From: Amborella trichopoda
Taxonomy: Eukaryota; Streptophyta; Magnoliopsida; Amborellales; Amborellaceae
Direction: 5' to 3'
DNA: 64,000 nucleotides
NCBI RefSeq assembly: GCF_000471905.2
Contig: NW_006498102.1
Coordinates: forward strand, 1,468,015 to 1,532,014
The translations under genes and the position numbers were made by a program. Shown here one piece after another: positions 1 through 12,839 of this stretch (position 1 is the stretch's first letter; each line of letters starts with the position of its first letter). Below the pieces are notes generated by a model. That model did not search any database, was not told the DNA's origin, and was given only the letters and a program-made list of their open reading frames with translations.

Positions 1-119
1 ACTTTTTCTTCNCTTAATCTCTATCTACTCTTCCTCTCCTTGNAAATTGCATCCCAACTNTAAAAAATTACTACATGAGATTAATTCTTAATTTGATTTC
101 GTCAAATTATTTTTACCAG

Positions 120-1245
120 GATTTGAGGGCTGATAGAGATTTTAGCAATGGGAGGAAAGACCTATCTTTTAGTGAAAGATATTTTGAGAGGAGAGTGTAA
201 AAAGGAAAATAACACATTGCATAAAAATAAGTGGGATTCCCTTCTCGCTTAATATATAATAATAAATATAAATATTTTCTCCCTTATTTTTCTCTTTCTG
301 AAAATCCTAATCTCTTTCTTGAAATCCTAAAAAATATTCTTCCTTTTATTTTATTTTCTTAAATTCCTAGTTGTACAAGGACGTTGAAATTTTAAAAACT
401 GCTTAACAAGCACTTTTTCATCTTTTTTGGTAATTTGGATTTCAAAAACTATCTCTACGTGGGTGAGATAAGAGAGTTTAAAGAAGAGATGCTTCTTTTC
501 AAATTTAAGAGATGGGAGAGGTGCTTGTAATAAGAGACGAGAGAGTTTTAAGGAGATGTGCAACTTTTTTGAGAGACACATGTCATAAAAATAGACAAGG
601 TCCTCTTGCCTCTTCATAATTTGTCATGTCATAATTGATTTTTTTGTCTGAAGTTGTGAAAATAATTCGTCGAAGATTAAGACAAAATCATAAAGAAATT
701 ATGGAGAGAGATAGATTTTAAAAGGGGAAGGAATATTTTAAATTAGAAATAGATGAGATATTTAGAGAAAGAGAGATTATCTCATGTGGAATTTTTAGAG
801 AGAGGGATGCAGTTTGCATAGAGAGGAAGAGAGATAGAGACAGGTGGGAGAAAAAGTGAGAGAGGGTAAGGAGAGAAAAAATAAGAAAAGAGGCTATTAA
901 TGGAGAGTTTTTTTTTTTTTGTAATATCTTTTAGAAGTAGGTAGTTAGATTTGAGGGGTGAGAGAGATTTTAACAATGGGAGAAAAGACCTACTTTTTAG
1001 TGAAAATATATCTTTGCAATAATCATAACTACCTTAAAAGCTATCATAATCATAACTACCTTAAAAGCTATCTCTACATGGGTGAGATAAGAGAGTTTTA
1101 AATAGAGATGTACCTTTTCAAATTTAAGAGACAGGAGAGGTGCTTGTGACAAGGGATGATAGAGTTTTAAGGAGAGATGCAACTTTTCAAATTTTGAGAG
1201 ACACATGTCATATAAATAGGCAAGGTCCTCCTCTTGCTTAATAGA
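120..1245. repeat. Tandem duplication of a purine-rich segment
   Basis: Segment 120-176 recurs at 949-1006 (GATTTGAGGG, GAGATTTTA, CAATGGGAG, TTTTTAGTGAAA), and 440-615 recurs at 1065-1240 (GGGTGAGATAAGAGAGTTT, GAGAGACACATGTCAT, CAAGGTCCTC). Between them are GA-rich runs. No gene is seen; the frames are short and low-complexity. Confidence 0.7.
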
Positions 1246-1402
1246 TAGTAGATAGATAAATTAGTGGGAGATCACATAAATAAGTACGTAAATATGTAAT
1301 CAAGATTATGTAGATAAGTTTCAAGCATTTATGTAAATAATTCCGTAAATATGCCACATAATAGTATATTAATATGCGTTATGCAATCACCTAAAAAATT
1401 AA

Positions 1403-1569
1403 ATGATTTTTTTTGGGTGATTTACTAAATAATTAAATGATTTTTTTTTGGGTAATTCATTTTAAATCGTCAGTGGTTTTTTAATGGATTTTTTTTGGGT
1501 GATTTACTAAATAATTGAATGATTTTTTTTTGGGTAATTCATCTTAAATCGTCAGTGGTTTTTTAATGC
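1403..1569. repeat. Two tandem copies of an 82-bp unit
   Basis: TTTTTTTTGGGTGATTTACT...AATTCAT(T/C)TTAAATCGTCAGTGG is repeated with a period of 82 bases and almost no differences, which points to a recent duplication. Confidence 0.85.
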
Positions 1570-3480
1570 ATTAGGTGAGAATGAAAGCCTAAACCTTAGC
1601 TAGGGCACAAGTGGTGCTACCACTACAACCACAACCCCATTCTCAAATAATTACAAGATTTTCCATTGGGAAAGTGCATTACATGTAAAAGATATTCATA
1701 ATATTTATTTAATTCTAATTATATTTACATATTTATTTTAATATTCATTAAAATATTAGGATCACATTATTATTGGTATGAAAACAATTAACGATAAGGA
1801 TTTAAATTATTAACTTAACTTTAAGTTAATTGTAACAAGTTCATATAATTTTGTTACTTAATTAATAAAAAATCATAATTATTTTGTTACTATTTTATTA
1901 GTAATATGTTATAACTACTGAAGACATCTTCATTTTATAATGGTTTATTAATTCTCTTTCTTATTGTAAATTTTAATATATAACTAGATTTAATATCACC
2001 TGTAGTTTTAAAGAATTTAACTTTTTAAAAGTATGGTCGTAAAATTTGTATATTTTAAAATTAATATTAAAACATAACATGCATTTGGTATTTAGAAGAT
2101 GCTCTTTCTATTACATACTTAATTTATGTGTGATTAGGCCATGCTTTGAACGTGAATACGCCTCCTTGAGAGATGCCATGTATAAATGCTTTATTCCAAA
2201 TACCATTTTTAACTTCAATTTTCAAACTTTAGTGTTCAATATCCTCTTAAAAAAATGGTAGAGTTCAAGATAACACTTCAATTTTTAAACTTACTATTCA
2301 AGATCATCCTAAAAAATGGTAGAGTTCAAGATACATTTGAACTTGATGAGAGTTAATAGTAATATTCACCCTTTCAAATTAGAAAATTGGAAGATAGTTA
2401 AATGAGTCATGCTATTAATTTTAAGTTGAAACATTGGAGGAGACCAATGGTAAGTATACTTCGTAAAAAAAACTAATATGCTATATAATAGTATTTACTA
2501 CATATGTTAAATCCATCTTTGTTATGTGAATTTTTTGAACTTTTCTTTATTTAATACATAATCAATTTCTTTCTACCCCTTTAAAGTCACTTTTCCTATA
2601 TTTTATGTAATACATACGTGATTTCTTTCTTTCTCTATCACTTTCCTTATATTTTCTCTAGTAATAGTATGTTTTTTTTTTCCTAAATTTGTACACCCTT
2701 GAATTGTGGCTTAATTAATTTCCTTTAATCAAATTAAAACTTTTGTTTCTTTATTTTCATGATGACCACAATAATATAAACTTCATATTACAGATATAAC
2801 TAATAAATAAAAAAAGAGCATAAACTTAGCTTAATAATGTAGTAGTAGATAGTAGATATAAAGTAAATATAAAGTTTTTTTTTAAGCTAGAAACTATAAA
2901 GTTACAAAATAAAAATAATAATTGATTGATATTCTAGTGTCTGGGTAGAATTTTTATTTTTAATATTATTGTAATTGATAACTAAAATTAAAATTTAACT
3001 ATTATTATTATAATTAATTTTCTTTTAATTTAGATTAGAAAAAGATTATGTGAAATTAGGTAAATTGAAGAGATCACCCAACAATCTATTGCGAATATCA
3101 GATGATGGATAACCGTAATATTATATTCTTTTTCTTCAATTTCTTTATAGAGAGAAACATTCAATTTAGAAAGAATTTTAGAGAGAGATTGCACTTAGAG
3201 CAATTAATTCTTTTATAGAAATTTAGAGATATTCTACTTAGAGCAGAAAGAATTTGAGAGAGACATTCCAGAATTGAAAAAAGAGACTTTAGACTAAATT
3301 TTTAGATACAAAAGATGCCTAATCTTTGAGTTCCCACTTTAGTCTTGAGTTCCTCTTGCACTTCACGAGCGTGGTGAGGAAAAGGCAGATGAAGAAGAGG
3401 AAGAGCAGATGAAGAAGAGGAAGAAATGAATGTAGAGAAAGGAAGGGAGGGAAGGATATTGGGAAATGATATTCTGTACA
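1570..3480. other. AT-rich non-coding stretch
   Basis: Very AT-rich with scattered homopolymers. A short local duplication (AAAAATGGTAGAGTTCAAGATA) occurs near 2251 and 2313. A 20-bp GCAGATGAAGAAGAGGAAGA unit occurs twice at about 3387-3426. No gene, RNA or mobile-element coding signal was recognised. Confidence 0.5.
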
Positions 3481-3734
3481 TAATTCTTACGCAAGTGATG
3501 CACTTTTTTCATTAATGGAGACCTCCCTTACGCCTTCTCTTTTTCCAAGCCTGAGCCCTGACAGCACCTCAATCACTTCCTCTTCTCTCACTTTTGAATC
3601 GAGCAGCTTAATCACTTCCTCTTATCTCACTTTTGAATTGTCAACTCTTGATAGCTGCTCAATCACCTTCTTTTTATATCACTTTTTGAAATATCATCTC
3701 CAGTTTCTTCCAGTTCTTTCAGAACAACCAAGTT

Positions 3735-4052
3735 TCTTTCTCTCTCTTTCTCCCTCTATCTGTTTTCTCTTTTGGTCTTCCCTCTCTCTCTCATTTCCCT
3801 TTCGATCTCTTTCTCATTTTGTTTTAGGAATTCTTGTAGTTCTTATTTGTGTTTTTTGCTTTTGACCTTTGTGCTTGTTTTTTATCTTTGTGTTCTGCTT
3901 TTGAGACTGTGACTTTTATATATTTTGTTTTTTGGTCTTCCCTCTCTCTCGGGTTTCTCTCTATCTGGTTTCTCTTTCAGTCTCTTTTTCATTTTGTTTT
4001 AGGAATTCTAGTAGTTCTTATCTGTGTTCTTTTCTTTTGATCTTTGTGCTAA
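3735..4052. repeat. Tandem duplication, 175-bp period, pyrimidine-rich
   Basis: The stretch with TTTTGGTCTTCCCTCTCTCTC and CATTTTGTTTTAGGAATTCT occurs at about 3770-3870 and again at about 3930-4050. The overlapping 116-, 63- and 180-codon Phe/Ser/Leu-rich frames are low-complexity and not supported as genes. Confidence 0.7.
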
Positions 4053-5330
4053 TTAAAAAAACCCATGACACGAAAAGATTTTGTATATTCTTCCTTTCTT
4101 TTCAATAAAACACCCAATTCTAATTGGGGGCTTCAGGAAGAAGATGCTTGCTCTACTTTTCTTTTCGTTTTTCTCTTTTTTTTGTTCTCTTTCTCTCATC
4201 CACAACCTCGATACTCTATTACTCTTTTTACCCTTGTACCCTGCTTCCTATTCATTTTTCTCTTTCTTTCTTTCTAATTTAATGTATTCAAGCTTCAATT
4301 GCTGGCAACTCTTTAATCCTTATCTTTCTTATTTTATTTCTTTTATCTGTTTTGGGTCTTTTAATTTTTGTTTTCTAAATGTTTTCTTTCCAATAATCAA
4401 ATTTTCTTTTCTTTTATTTTATTTTCTTTCTATGTTGGACTCTTATATCATGGAAATTGGTTACTCTGGTCGTAACTACTTTATAATAGAAAATAAAATG
4501 GGTTCTCTTTGGATGATTTTTTCTTTTATCATAAGAATATTGGATTTTCTCATCATGTTTTGCTTTTTGTACCATAATATAAAGTCCATGCTTACATCTT
4601 TCTCTCTCAAATGGGTGTTCTAATTCTTGTTATACGATGATTTGAATTTATGTTTGTTCTTATCACTAGACCATAATAGTTACTTAAATTTGGCTTGCAG
4701 AATTCGATTGCTCTATCTGTTAAAGAGGCTTTTCACAATATCTTTTGGAAAGTTTGAGTAGTCGCAAAATTCTGTTTTTTTATGAAGACTAGCACCAATA
4801 AAAAATGTATCTTATCTAAGATCTATTTGCTAATTTCTCTAACATCCTTGGTTTATCTTCCCTAAGATCTTTTTGGTATTTTCCCTAACAGTTTTGTTGT
4901 ATTCTTTTGTTTTTATTATGTCTTATTTTTTAGTCTTGTTTGGCTACTCTTTCTCCTTTGCATCCTTTGCACACATATAGGATGTATATCTATATTCCTT
5001 TCTTATTTTATTGTTGTTTCTCCTTTGCACACACAGTTAAAAGAAAGACTAATACGATCTTGCCATGGGATTTTTTTTTTTTTTCCCTTCTTTTCATCCC
5101 TTCTCTTTTCTTTTTGTTTTCTTTTGGCAAATATTACTTACAAGTAGTTTTATTATAATAACTCTTGCTTCAAAGAAAATAAAACTAACAAATCCAAGAT
5201 TTTAAAAACCTTGATGCTATTAAATCAAAATTCTTTAAGTAAAGAAAATATCCACAATTCTTATGCTTGAGAATATAAGGATAATATAATTAAATATGAT
5301 AAGAAACATAAAGAGAGTGTCAAAGATTAT

Positions 5331-5899
5331 CTCAATCAGACTTATTACACCCCACTGAGTTACCACCATCCGATGGTACGGGATCAACGATAAACCTTCA
5401 ATCTCAACCGAGAAATCAAGTTTAAGCCAAGCCCTTTAATCAAACTATGAACTCCTTTATCACAAATCTCAAATCCTTAGATGAATCCATTTAGCAACCT
5501 AGTTTGAGAGAAATACTTCTCTTTTCTACCACAACTTTATAGTCTAAAACTTCAATGAGAGATGAGAGATCATGAGAGAGTTAAGAGAAGAGAGAGATAT
5601 CAATGATGAGAGAGTGGGGCGTACCCCTTTGGGTCTCTTGAGAGAGAGAGAAACTTTCTTAGGAGAGAGAGAAACTTTCTTAAGAGAGAGAGAGAAATTC
5701 TAAGTGGGGCGTGCCCCTTTATGGGATATGAGATAGAGATGAGAATTAGGTGTAAGAGATAAAGTGTAGAGCTTTTTGGTAGAGACAATCCCTTTTTATA
5801 AGCTTTGAATAAGATTAGGGTTTTTTAGGTTTTCGTTGGCTTATCTCTTCTTGTAAGATTGAATATGAATCATTGATCTTGGGTGACTTGTGGGGTGAG
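5331..5899. other. Repeat-like intergenic sequence
   Basis: Contains two AGTGGGGCGT(A/G)CCCCTTT copies (about 5609 and 5703) around AGAGAGAGAAACTTTCTTA repeats. Possibly retrotransposon non-coding DNA next to the copia LTR; not classified. Confidence 0.35.
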
Positions 5900-6645
5900 A
5901 GATTTGAGTCATCAATTTATAGCTAATCATCAACATTATGGAAGGTGCTAGAACCTTTATCCCTCATTCTAAAACCATTTTCCCACAAATAGAAATTAAA
6001 TAAAATAATTCTATTCATGACATAGTGCTTACCAAAACTATTTTCCCATCAAAAATAAAATAAAATAATTCTATTCATAACATAGTGCTTACCAAAATTA
6101 TGCACAAGCCTTCTCATGCTTTCCAAAAATCTTTTGAAAGCATACTCTAGGAAAAATCTTTTCAAAACACTTCAAAGCTTTCTCTTCGAGCCAAAGCTTG
6201 AGCTAATACGAGGAAAATTTCATTAGGGTTGGGTGTGCCACCCTAGTGAGCCAAGGAGTCATAATCCAATTTGTGGATTTCAGATTCTCCCCCAAAGAAG
6301 TACCAAGGTCTTTTGGCACATAGGGGTATCTCTCGTAATCACACAAAAAGGTCACACAGTCTTTTAACTCACTCATCCGGGTATGCTCCGACCTCAATAA
6401 GGGATGACCTATTAGAACCCTATTGGATAGTTTTTTATGCCCAAGTAACATACATTTTTCTCAACCGACTGGCCTAGCTCATCAAGCTTAGTCCGGCATC
6501 AGTATCAAGCTTAGTCCGGCATCAGTAAACATCGTTTGCTTAGTATGGTCAACGAGGGACCACACTCCCACTGAGTTCATGTTCCACTATATCATTTCAT
6601 TTTACAAGCATTTAAAATGCCTTTAATGACCACATTCACTCAACA
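5900..6645 (-). repeat. Candidate 3' LTR region of the copia element
   Basis: This follows the polypurine tract at 6656-6646 and starts TGTTGAG on the minus strand. Its part 6246-6340 is recognisably similar to 12975-13090 in the same orientation: both share a run through TTTGTGGATTT, TTCTCCCC, GTACCAAGGTC and GGTATCTCTCGTA (with GGATATCTCTCGTA in the second). That spacing fits two LTRs of one old element with later insertions between them. The outer edge is a guess. Confidence 0.4.
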
Positions 6646-7500
6646 TCTACCACTTGGCCTTTGAAAGCGTTACATTCTCTCTTCTTCACTTTCTCTTCTC
6701 CCAATCTCTCTCTCTCTCAATTACAATCTCTCTCTCAAGCATTTTTCACTTATTCTTTCTCAATACATTAATCATGGCTTTCGTCATCTATCCTTTCACA
6801 AAACGATTTATAGAGGCAACACCTTTTTCTCTTTGCTGCTCGTATGTCATCCCAAAAGTGGTCGTAGCTCATCTTTTATATCGCATAGCAAATCATGGAC
6901 TTGTTGTCATAGAAGAACATCACGTACCCTCATTGCATGGGGTTGTATGTTCATGGGCTCAAAGGAGTTATTCAAGTAAGTTGTTTGCTTCTGTAACCAT
7001 ACAACCAGTGCCACACATTCAGGTTCCATGGGTGAACAACATTTTGTTTCATCTGGCTTGTCAAATACTAGCAGGTGCTACCACTGGAATATTTAATTTA
7101 TGTGGATCTCGATCTTTCTCAATCTCACCTCATTCCTTAGGTGATAAAAATATGATTTTATATGCTTGGAGTTCTTATAGAATCGTGACTCATTTGACAC
7201 ACATATCGCCGCTGTGTTGTTACAGAAAATCCTTATTGTCTCACAACGCACAAGGTAAAAATCAAGTTAATTTAATAAATTTCTTAATCCATACGGCCTC
7301 CTTGACTGCCAAGCAGCATGCCACGTACTCTGTCTTCATGATGGATAATGCAAACACATCCTGTTTCTTTGATTTCTAAGAAACTGTACCCCCCTCCAAG
7401 CATGAACACATATCCAGATATAGACTTTGCATCATCTGGATTCGTGAGATAGCTTGTACCAGTATATCTGAATATCCAAATAGCTAAAAAAAATGTGGGA
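6646..7500 (-). mobile_element. Ty1/copia RNase H fragment with polypurine tract
   Basis: On the minus strand 7500 to about 7270 encodes a copia RNase H stretch (SISGYVFMLGGG). It continues after a frameshift as MKTEYVACCLAVKEAVW, then FCNNTAAICVSNESRFYKNS between about 7230 and 7150, where the usual catalytic CDN reads CNN. Further down, CAAGTGGTAGA at 6656-6646 resembles a copia polypurine tract and is followed at once by TGTTGAG, an LTR-like start. Frame breaks show that the copy is dead. It starts beside the solo LTR that begins at 7539. Confidence 0.8.
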
Positions 7501-8438
7501 CTGTAGATGCTCCCACTTAATTGTTGCACATACAATATTGTCACGACCCCGCCCCCTGACCCCTACCGTATTAGCCGGAGGGTGATAGAGTGCGGGATCG
7601 CAACCCAATGTAGCGAATGCCACTTAGGTGGGAGTGTGCTCAATGCTTTTTAGAAGGCGGAATTAAAGCAAACTACAAAAGAAAAACAAAAACCATGCAC
7701 ACAACTATAAAGAACCAGACAAAAAAAAACCAACTTATATATATACAGGCTCCAAAATTTACTTACAATCATGTCCAAGGAACAACAGGCCCAACAACAA
7801 AAATACAAGACTTCCCACAAAACAACAATGTGGCCACTGCCACTAGACACCTACTATCAAGGTAAAGCTTTTTCTCATCAAGCCCAGAACTTTAGCCGCC
7901 AACCGCCAATGCCCAATTGCCTGCTTGCAAGGATAGTAGGTTATCACTGTACACAGAAAATAAAAGGGATGAGCTATAAAGCCTAGTAAGCATATCAACA
8001 TCATGTATTCCGGTCGATACATCGATATTCATAAACATTGCCCAAAATTCATGCAGATGTCATAACATGGGTCTTGTGTCACAATTCATTTAGCAATGGT
8101 GAAAGAAGTATAAATCAGATGACAGAGTATCATACATCACACGAGGTAACAGTTTTCCCATCATTTTATCAAATAACAGGTCAGAATTTCAGGCGATTCA
8201 CATAGTGCATACATACAATCCTAGTGTCGCTTACTCCAAAAGTAGAAGTCCCATCAATCAGGTTAACCTAATCCGGAACTTGGAACTTCTACTCTTTCTC
8301 AGGAGGAAAGATAATGACAAATGGGTGACCCATTTCGTAATATCTTCATATACGCACAAAATCGCCAACACGTTTGGATAGGCTGTGACCTTGCAAGACA
8401 TGACCCTCTCCTTATGCCTTTTAGGTGAGAGAGTGTTA

Positions 8439-8880
8439 CACTACCAATGGATGATTTAATGCGTAGTGCCCATACAGATATGAGGGGCGTGACCCTCCCA
8501 GATATTCACATTCACATCTCAACTCCATTCCTATTATTGGGGTCGGGGAAAGATCGTAACAGCTGGCATCTTATCTCATAAGAACAAATCACACTACCAA
8601 TGGATGATCCGTTGCGTAGTGCCTTATATCAAAAGGATCAAAAATCTCATATCACACTACCAATGGGTGTCCCATTGCGTCTATCATATCACAGTCTTAT
8701 CATATCAGATCCCCACGACCACTGGATGTCCCATTGCGTAGGGGTTCATATCAATATTACAGAAATATCATATCAGATTTCCACTACCAATGGACGTCCA
8801 ATTGCATAGGGGTTCAGATCAATATCATAAAAATATCATATCAGATTCCCACTACTAATGGATGTCACATTATGTAGGGG
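8439..8880 (+). repeat. Six dispersed copies of a ~30-bp imperfect palindrome
   Basis: Copies at about 8439-8468, 8592-8621, 8654-8680, 8713-8744, 8781-8813 and 8848-8880. Each begins CACTACCAATGG or a close variant and ends CATTGCGTAGTG or GTAGGGG, so each can fold on itself. The last three are set in a ~65-bp unit that also repeats GGTTCATATCAATAT. They lie within the LTR-like element. Confidence 0.75.
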
Positions 8881-9109
8881 TTCATATCAATATCACAGCC
8901 ATATCATATCAGATTATAACCAGGCAATGTATAAGTCAAACATTCATTCACTCATGCTCAAGCATGTCAAATCACAATTTTCAAGAGTTCATGAGCATTC
9001 ACTACATCATAAGCATGCATATTCAATACTTCATAACATAACAGAATTTTTATCATGAAGGCCTCTTAAAATTCGGCCTAATTTCCCTTTCATGGGGGTT
9101 TTAGTCATA

Positions 9110-9800
9110 GTCCCAAAACCAACTTGAAGGTAAACTCATCCACCTTTCATTTAGAAGTGGTTTAACTTTAATCAGAGACATATTGGTCAGTGAACAATCA
9201 TATATGGAACAACCAACATTTCTAAAATTTCACTACAACTTATAACAGTGATATATGCATGCAAGCATAGGCATAATTCCCAAATCACAATGAATTTTTT
9301 CATGGTTTCAAATCCAAATATAAAGTAGACACATCCATATTTCAAATAAAAGTGGTTTTAGGTCATTTGGACACCATTTGATTAGTTAAAATTTCAGTAC
9401 AAAGTGAGCAACAGTTCTGGAAATTTCTGCAACTAATAACAGTGACATATCAACATAAACAAAGGCATAACTCTCACATTACGGCCAATTTAAACATGAT
9501 TACAAAACCAAATTTGTAGTAGACACATCCATATTTTAAATGAAAGTAGTTTGAAATAATTTGGACACCATTTAGCCAGTTAAAAGTTCGATGCAAAATG
9601 AGCAACAGTTTTAGAAATTTCTGCAACTAATAACAGTGACATATCAACACAAACAGAGGAGTAACTCTTAAATTATGAGGAATTTAGACATGGTTTCAAA
9701 ACCAAATTTGTAGTAGACATATCCATATTTCAAATAAATTGCTTGAAGTTATTTGGACACCATTTGGCCAGTTAAAAGTTCATTACAAAAACATGCAAGG
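9110..9800 (+). repeat. Four tandem copies of a ~180-bp unit in the LTR-like element
   Basis: Successive units start near 9110, 9290, 9480 and 9660. Each runs through ACCAAATTTGTAGTAGACA (or a variant), CATCCATATTTCAAAT, TTTGGACACCATTTGG, TTCTGCAACTAATAACAGTG and CATATCAACA. Divergence rises toward the outer copies, as in an old tandem amplification. No coding frame runs through it. Confidence 0.7.
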
Positions 9801-10637
9801 TCCCTAGAAATTCACAGCAAAGTTTTTTGCACGCCTTATAAAATAATCAATAACTTCCAAACTAAAATGGATATTATCACAAGACCTTTTTCAACTTAAT
9901 TCAGACATACAGGGGTACCCTTCCACAAATTTTCATAACCAACAGAGTTATTTTTAATACTAAATCCATCATGCCAATGAGGACCATAATTATATAAAAA
10001 CTGTGCACAAACACACTCAATTTCACTAGCATGCAGCCATATACCCATAAAAATCATACTTACACCTTGCTTAATTTTCATGCTTTAATCAAACTATGGA
10101 AATATGAGTGTTAGATCCACTTACTTGTACTCAAATGTATCCCAAAATCCCCCACACATGTCAAGTTTTCCATGCACCAACACAGACTTCTAGAGGTAGA
10201 GCTTCTAAGTGAGAAGGGAGGACGTGGGAGAGAGAGAGGTGGTTTGTGAAGGGGCTCATTTATAGGCAAAGAAGGGCAAGTGGCAAGCAAGGGCTCACAT
10301 GTGGCAAACAGGGGCTACAAGTGGCATCCATGTGGCTTACAAGGCGTACAAGTACCTTACATGTGCCACAAGGTACTTATGACATAACACTCACGACGAC
10401 TACCTTCATCACGCACAAAGATAAATCTTACGCGCATGGTGGCTGGCCCTCTTCTTCATGCACGATAGTAACCTCTTACACGCATGGCGGCTGAACCTCT
10501 TACACGCACGATGGCTGACCCTTTTCTTCATGCATGGCAGTAACTTCTTACATGCAAGACGACTGGCCTTTTTTTTTTCACGCCTCTCATTGCCGTTCAC
10601 GACATCAATCCTGGAAGATCTGGGTCCTTAGAAATAT

Positions 10638-12839
10638 ATACATTCTTGGTATTCCTATGCAATAAGTAATTCAATACCTGTTGTTTTCACAATATGCAAA
10701 AACTTCATGAACCACAAAGGTTCAACCACACTAGTCATCTAGGTAGTAAATCCATACAAACCAAGTTATCTCATCGACACAACATGTGTCAAGGAAACTT
10801 AGCAAGATAGCATTCCTACAACATTCCCTATGGTTCAAGGTCTTAGGTAATCAAGAATTCTAAATAACTAGGAACATGGGTATTTAAAAACCAGTGTATA
10901 ACAGTTTTTCTCTCATTTTTATAAATACCTTCAAGAGATAATGCTTTTCTCTTTAATAAAAAAAAAAAAATTGACTTGGTATATATATATGCATTCACAA
11001 GCAATAGTTATGTAGTAGTATGGCAATTTGAAATGATTTTCATAAAGATTTAATGGACCTTGCAAGACTATGTGGTTTTCTCAAAACCATATTCATAGAC
11101 TTAGGTTTTTCTCAAACCATCTAATTTAATTTTAAAATACATGCTTAGCCTTCATAAATCATTTTACCATATTCACATTTAATTTCCTACCAAGTCAAGT
11201 TCATGGCTACAAAAACAAATCATATATACCATCTTATAATTTTATCCAAAATAAAGCATTACTAAATAATGGTTATTAAAGCCTTGACAAAATACTCTAT
11301 TTTTGGCAAATATGGAGAATTTATCAATAGATCATCATCACATGTAACACATCATATTATAGACATTATTGGCAGGATGGTCACTAAAACTGAGTTTCAT
11401 CAAGACACTCCCTTCGTGCTTACATATGTGAATGAGCCACACCCATCTCTCGTATTTCATTCTTAGAGCTCAAAGCCCTTGATCAAATCACACCTCCAAG
11501 TGTATTACTACCTTAAGTAATTCATACTCTAGCACAAGGAGGCACAAAAACACAAGGTATTCATAAATCGACTCTTTCAAATTTGTTAGGACCTATCACG
11601 TAATATGCATACACTCCATACATATTCATAAAACAATTAGCCAGAATATAACCAAAGCATATTAAACATAAAATAAAATGTTATTGAATCATCTTTCCCT
11701 ATATGACTTTACCATGTAATGTGGGATAGATTTCATACCTCAAAACTATGTAGCGTGGTACCTAGGATTTCTTGATTCATTGTTTTTACTTGTTCGACAA
11801 GCTTTTGTGATATTGGAAGAGCACACAACTGATGCAGAATATATTGGTTATCAGTTTCACATGTCATAAAGTGTCAATCTCTTCGGCACTTGGATTCTCC
11901 TTGTCTCACACCGTGAATAAATTCTCTTCTGCATCCCATCATTTCAAATATCACAAATTTGATTATCTAACTAATCTTTAGTGTTTTTTTTTCTACCACC
12001 AAGTCTCTCTATGTATCCTTTCATCTTGAAGAAACTAATATGCTCTATAGGTATTGTATTTCTTCTTCTTTTTGTTATTCCCAAATCGAAAATAGAGTGT
12101 CATATATGGTAAACTCTGTATTATATCTCTTTGAAGTTTTACTATAATAAACTATACTCATGGCACACTATAAAATCTTTTTAAATGAGCCCTATAAAGG
12201 TCTCCATAATTAAGAATCCAAATATGTGTCTTCTCGTGCCACATCTTTTAATTTTCTGCATATAGAACTTGAGCATCCAATGATAAAAATATGCTATCTC
12301 TCAACTCATAAAAAATTTATCTCTGAAACTTTTTGAGTATTTAAATAGATTAAAAAATATAAAACAGTGCTTAGTTCCATCTCTAAATCATACCATTTAG
12401 CGAGTCTTCATTTTAGTGACATTTACAGCACAATGCAATTTTCTAAGTAGAAAATCAGGTTGAGCACCTCTCAATAAAAAATTTGTTTATCTCAATTCTC
12501 AAAGAATTTTTTCCTGAAATATTTTGGGTGCCACCATAGGTGGTACTTCATGGGCCCCACTCACATGCAATAATGGGCACATTAATATTGGGCCTCCCAT
12601 GCAATATTAAAATTATTAAAATTACTTACATGATTTTTAGAAATCCATAAAATCAAATTTGAATATGTAAATCAATTTAAAATCAATATCTCTGTTTTTA
12701 TAAATCCAAATTTGATAAATAAAATATCCAAAGATATAAAAAATTTCAAATAATAATTCTAAAAATCATATATCATTAAAACAAACGTAATCAAATTCAT
12801 TAGATGGAAAAATGATCCATGTGGTCTAAGAATTAAATA
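10638..12839. other. Non-coding stretch, probably old retrotransposon DNA
   Basis: AT-rich, with no frame over 70 codons and no recognisable protein motif. It lies between the solo LTR and the second copia LTR-like fragment, where copia internal sequence would be expected, but I could not recognise any. Confidence 0.35.

Larger units (their letters stand above)
7539..10632 (+). mobile_element. Putative 3.1-kb solo LTR, Ty3/gypsy-like
   Basis: It starts TGTCACGACCCCGCCCCC, a typical start for long plant gypsy LTRs (family knowledge). It ends ...GGGTCCTTAGA at 10632, where the expected CA reads GA. The five bases before it (7534-7538, AATAT) and after it (10633-10637, AATAT) are the same, as expected for a 5-bp target duplication. 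No gag or pol frame lies between them, so I read it as a solo LTR. Inside are a series of short palindromic repeats (8439-8880) and ~180-bp tandem repeats (about 9110-9800). The pick of the 3' end rests on the TSD match and is the weaker end. Confidence 0.6.

Noticed and set aside
4081-4623. 180-codon plus-strand frame rich in Phe, Leu and Ser
   Set aside because: Low-complexity T-rich sequence, no family motif, and it overlaps a 175-bp tandem duplication just upstream.
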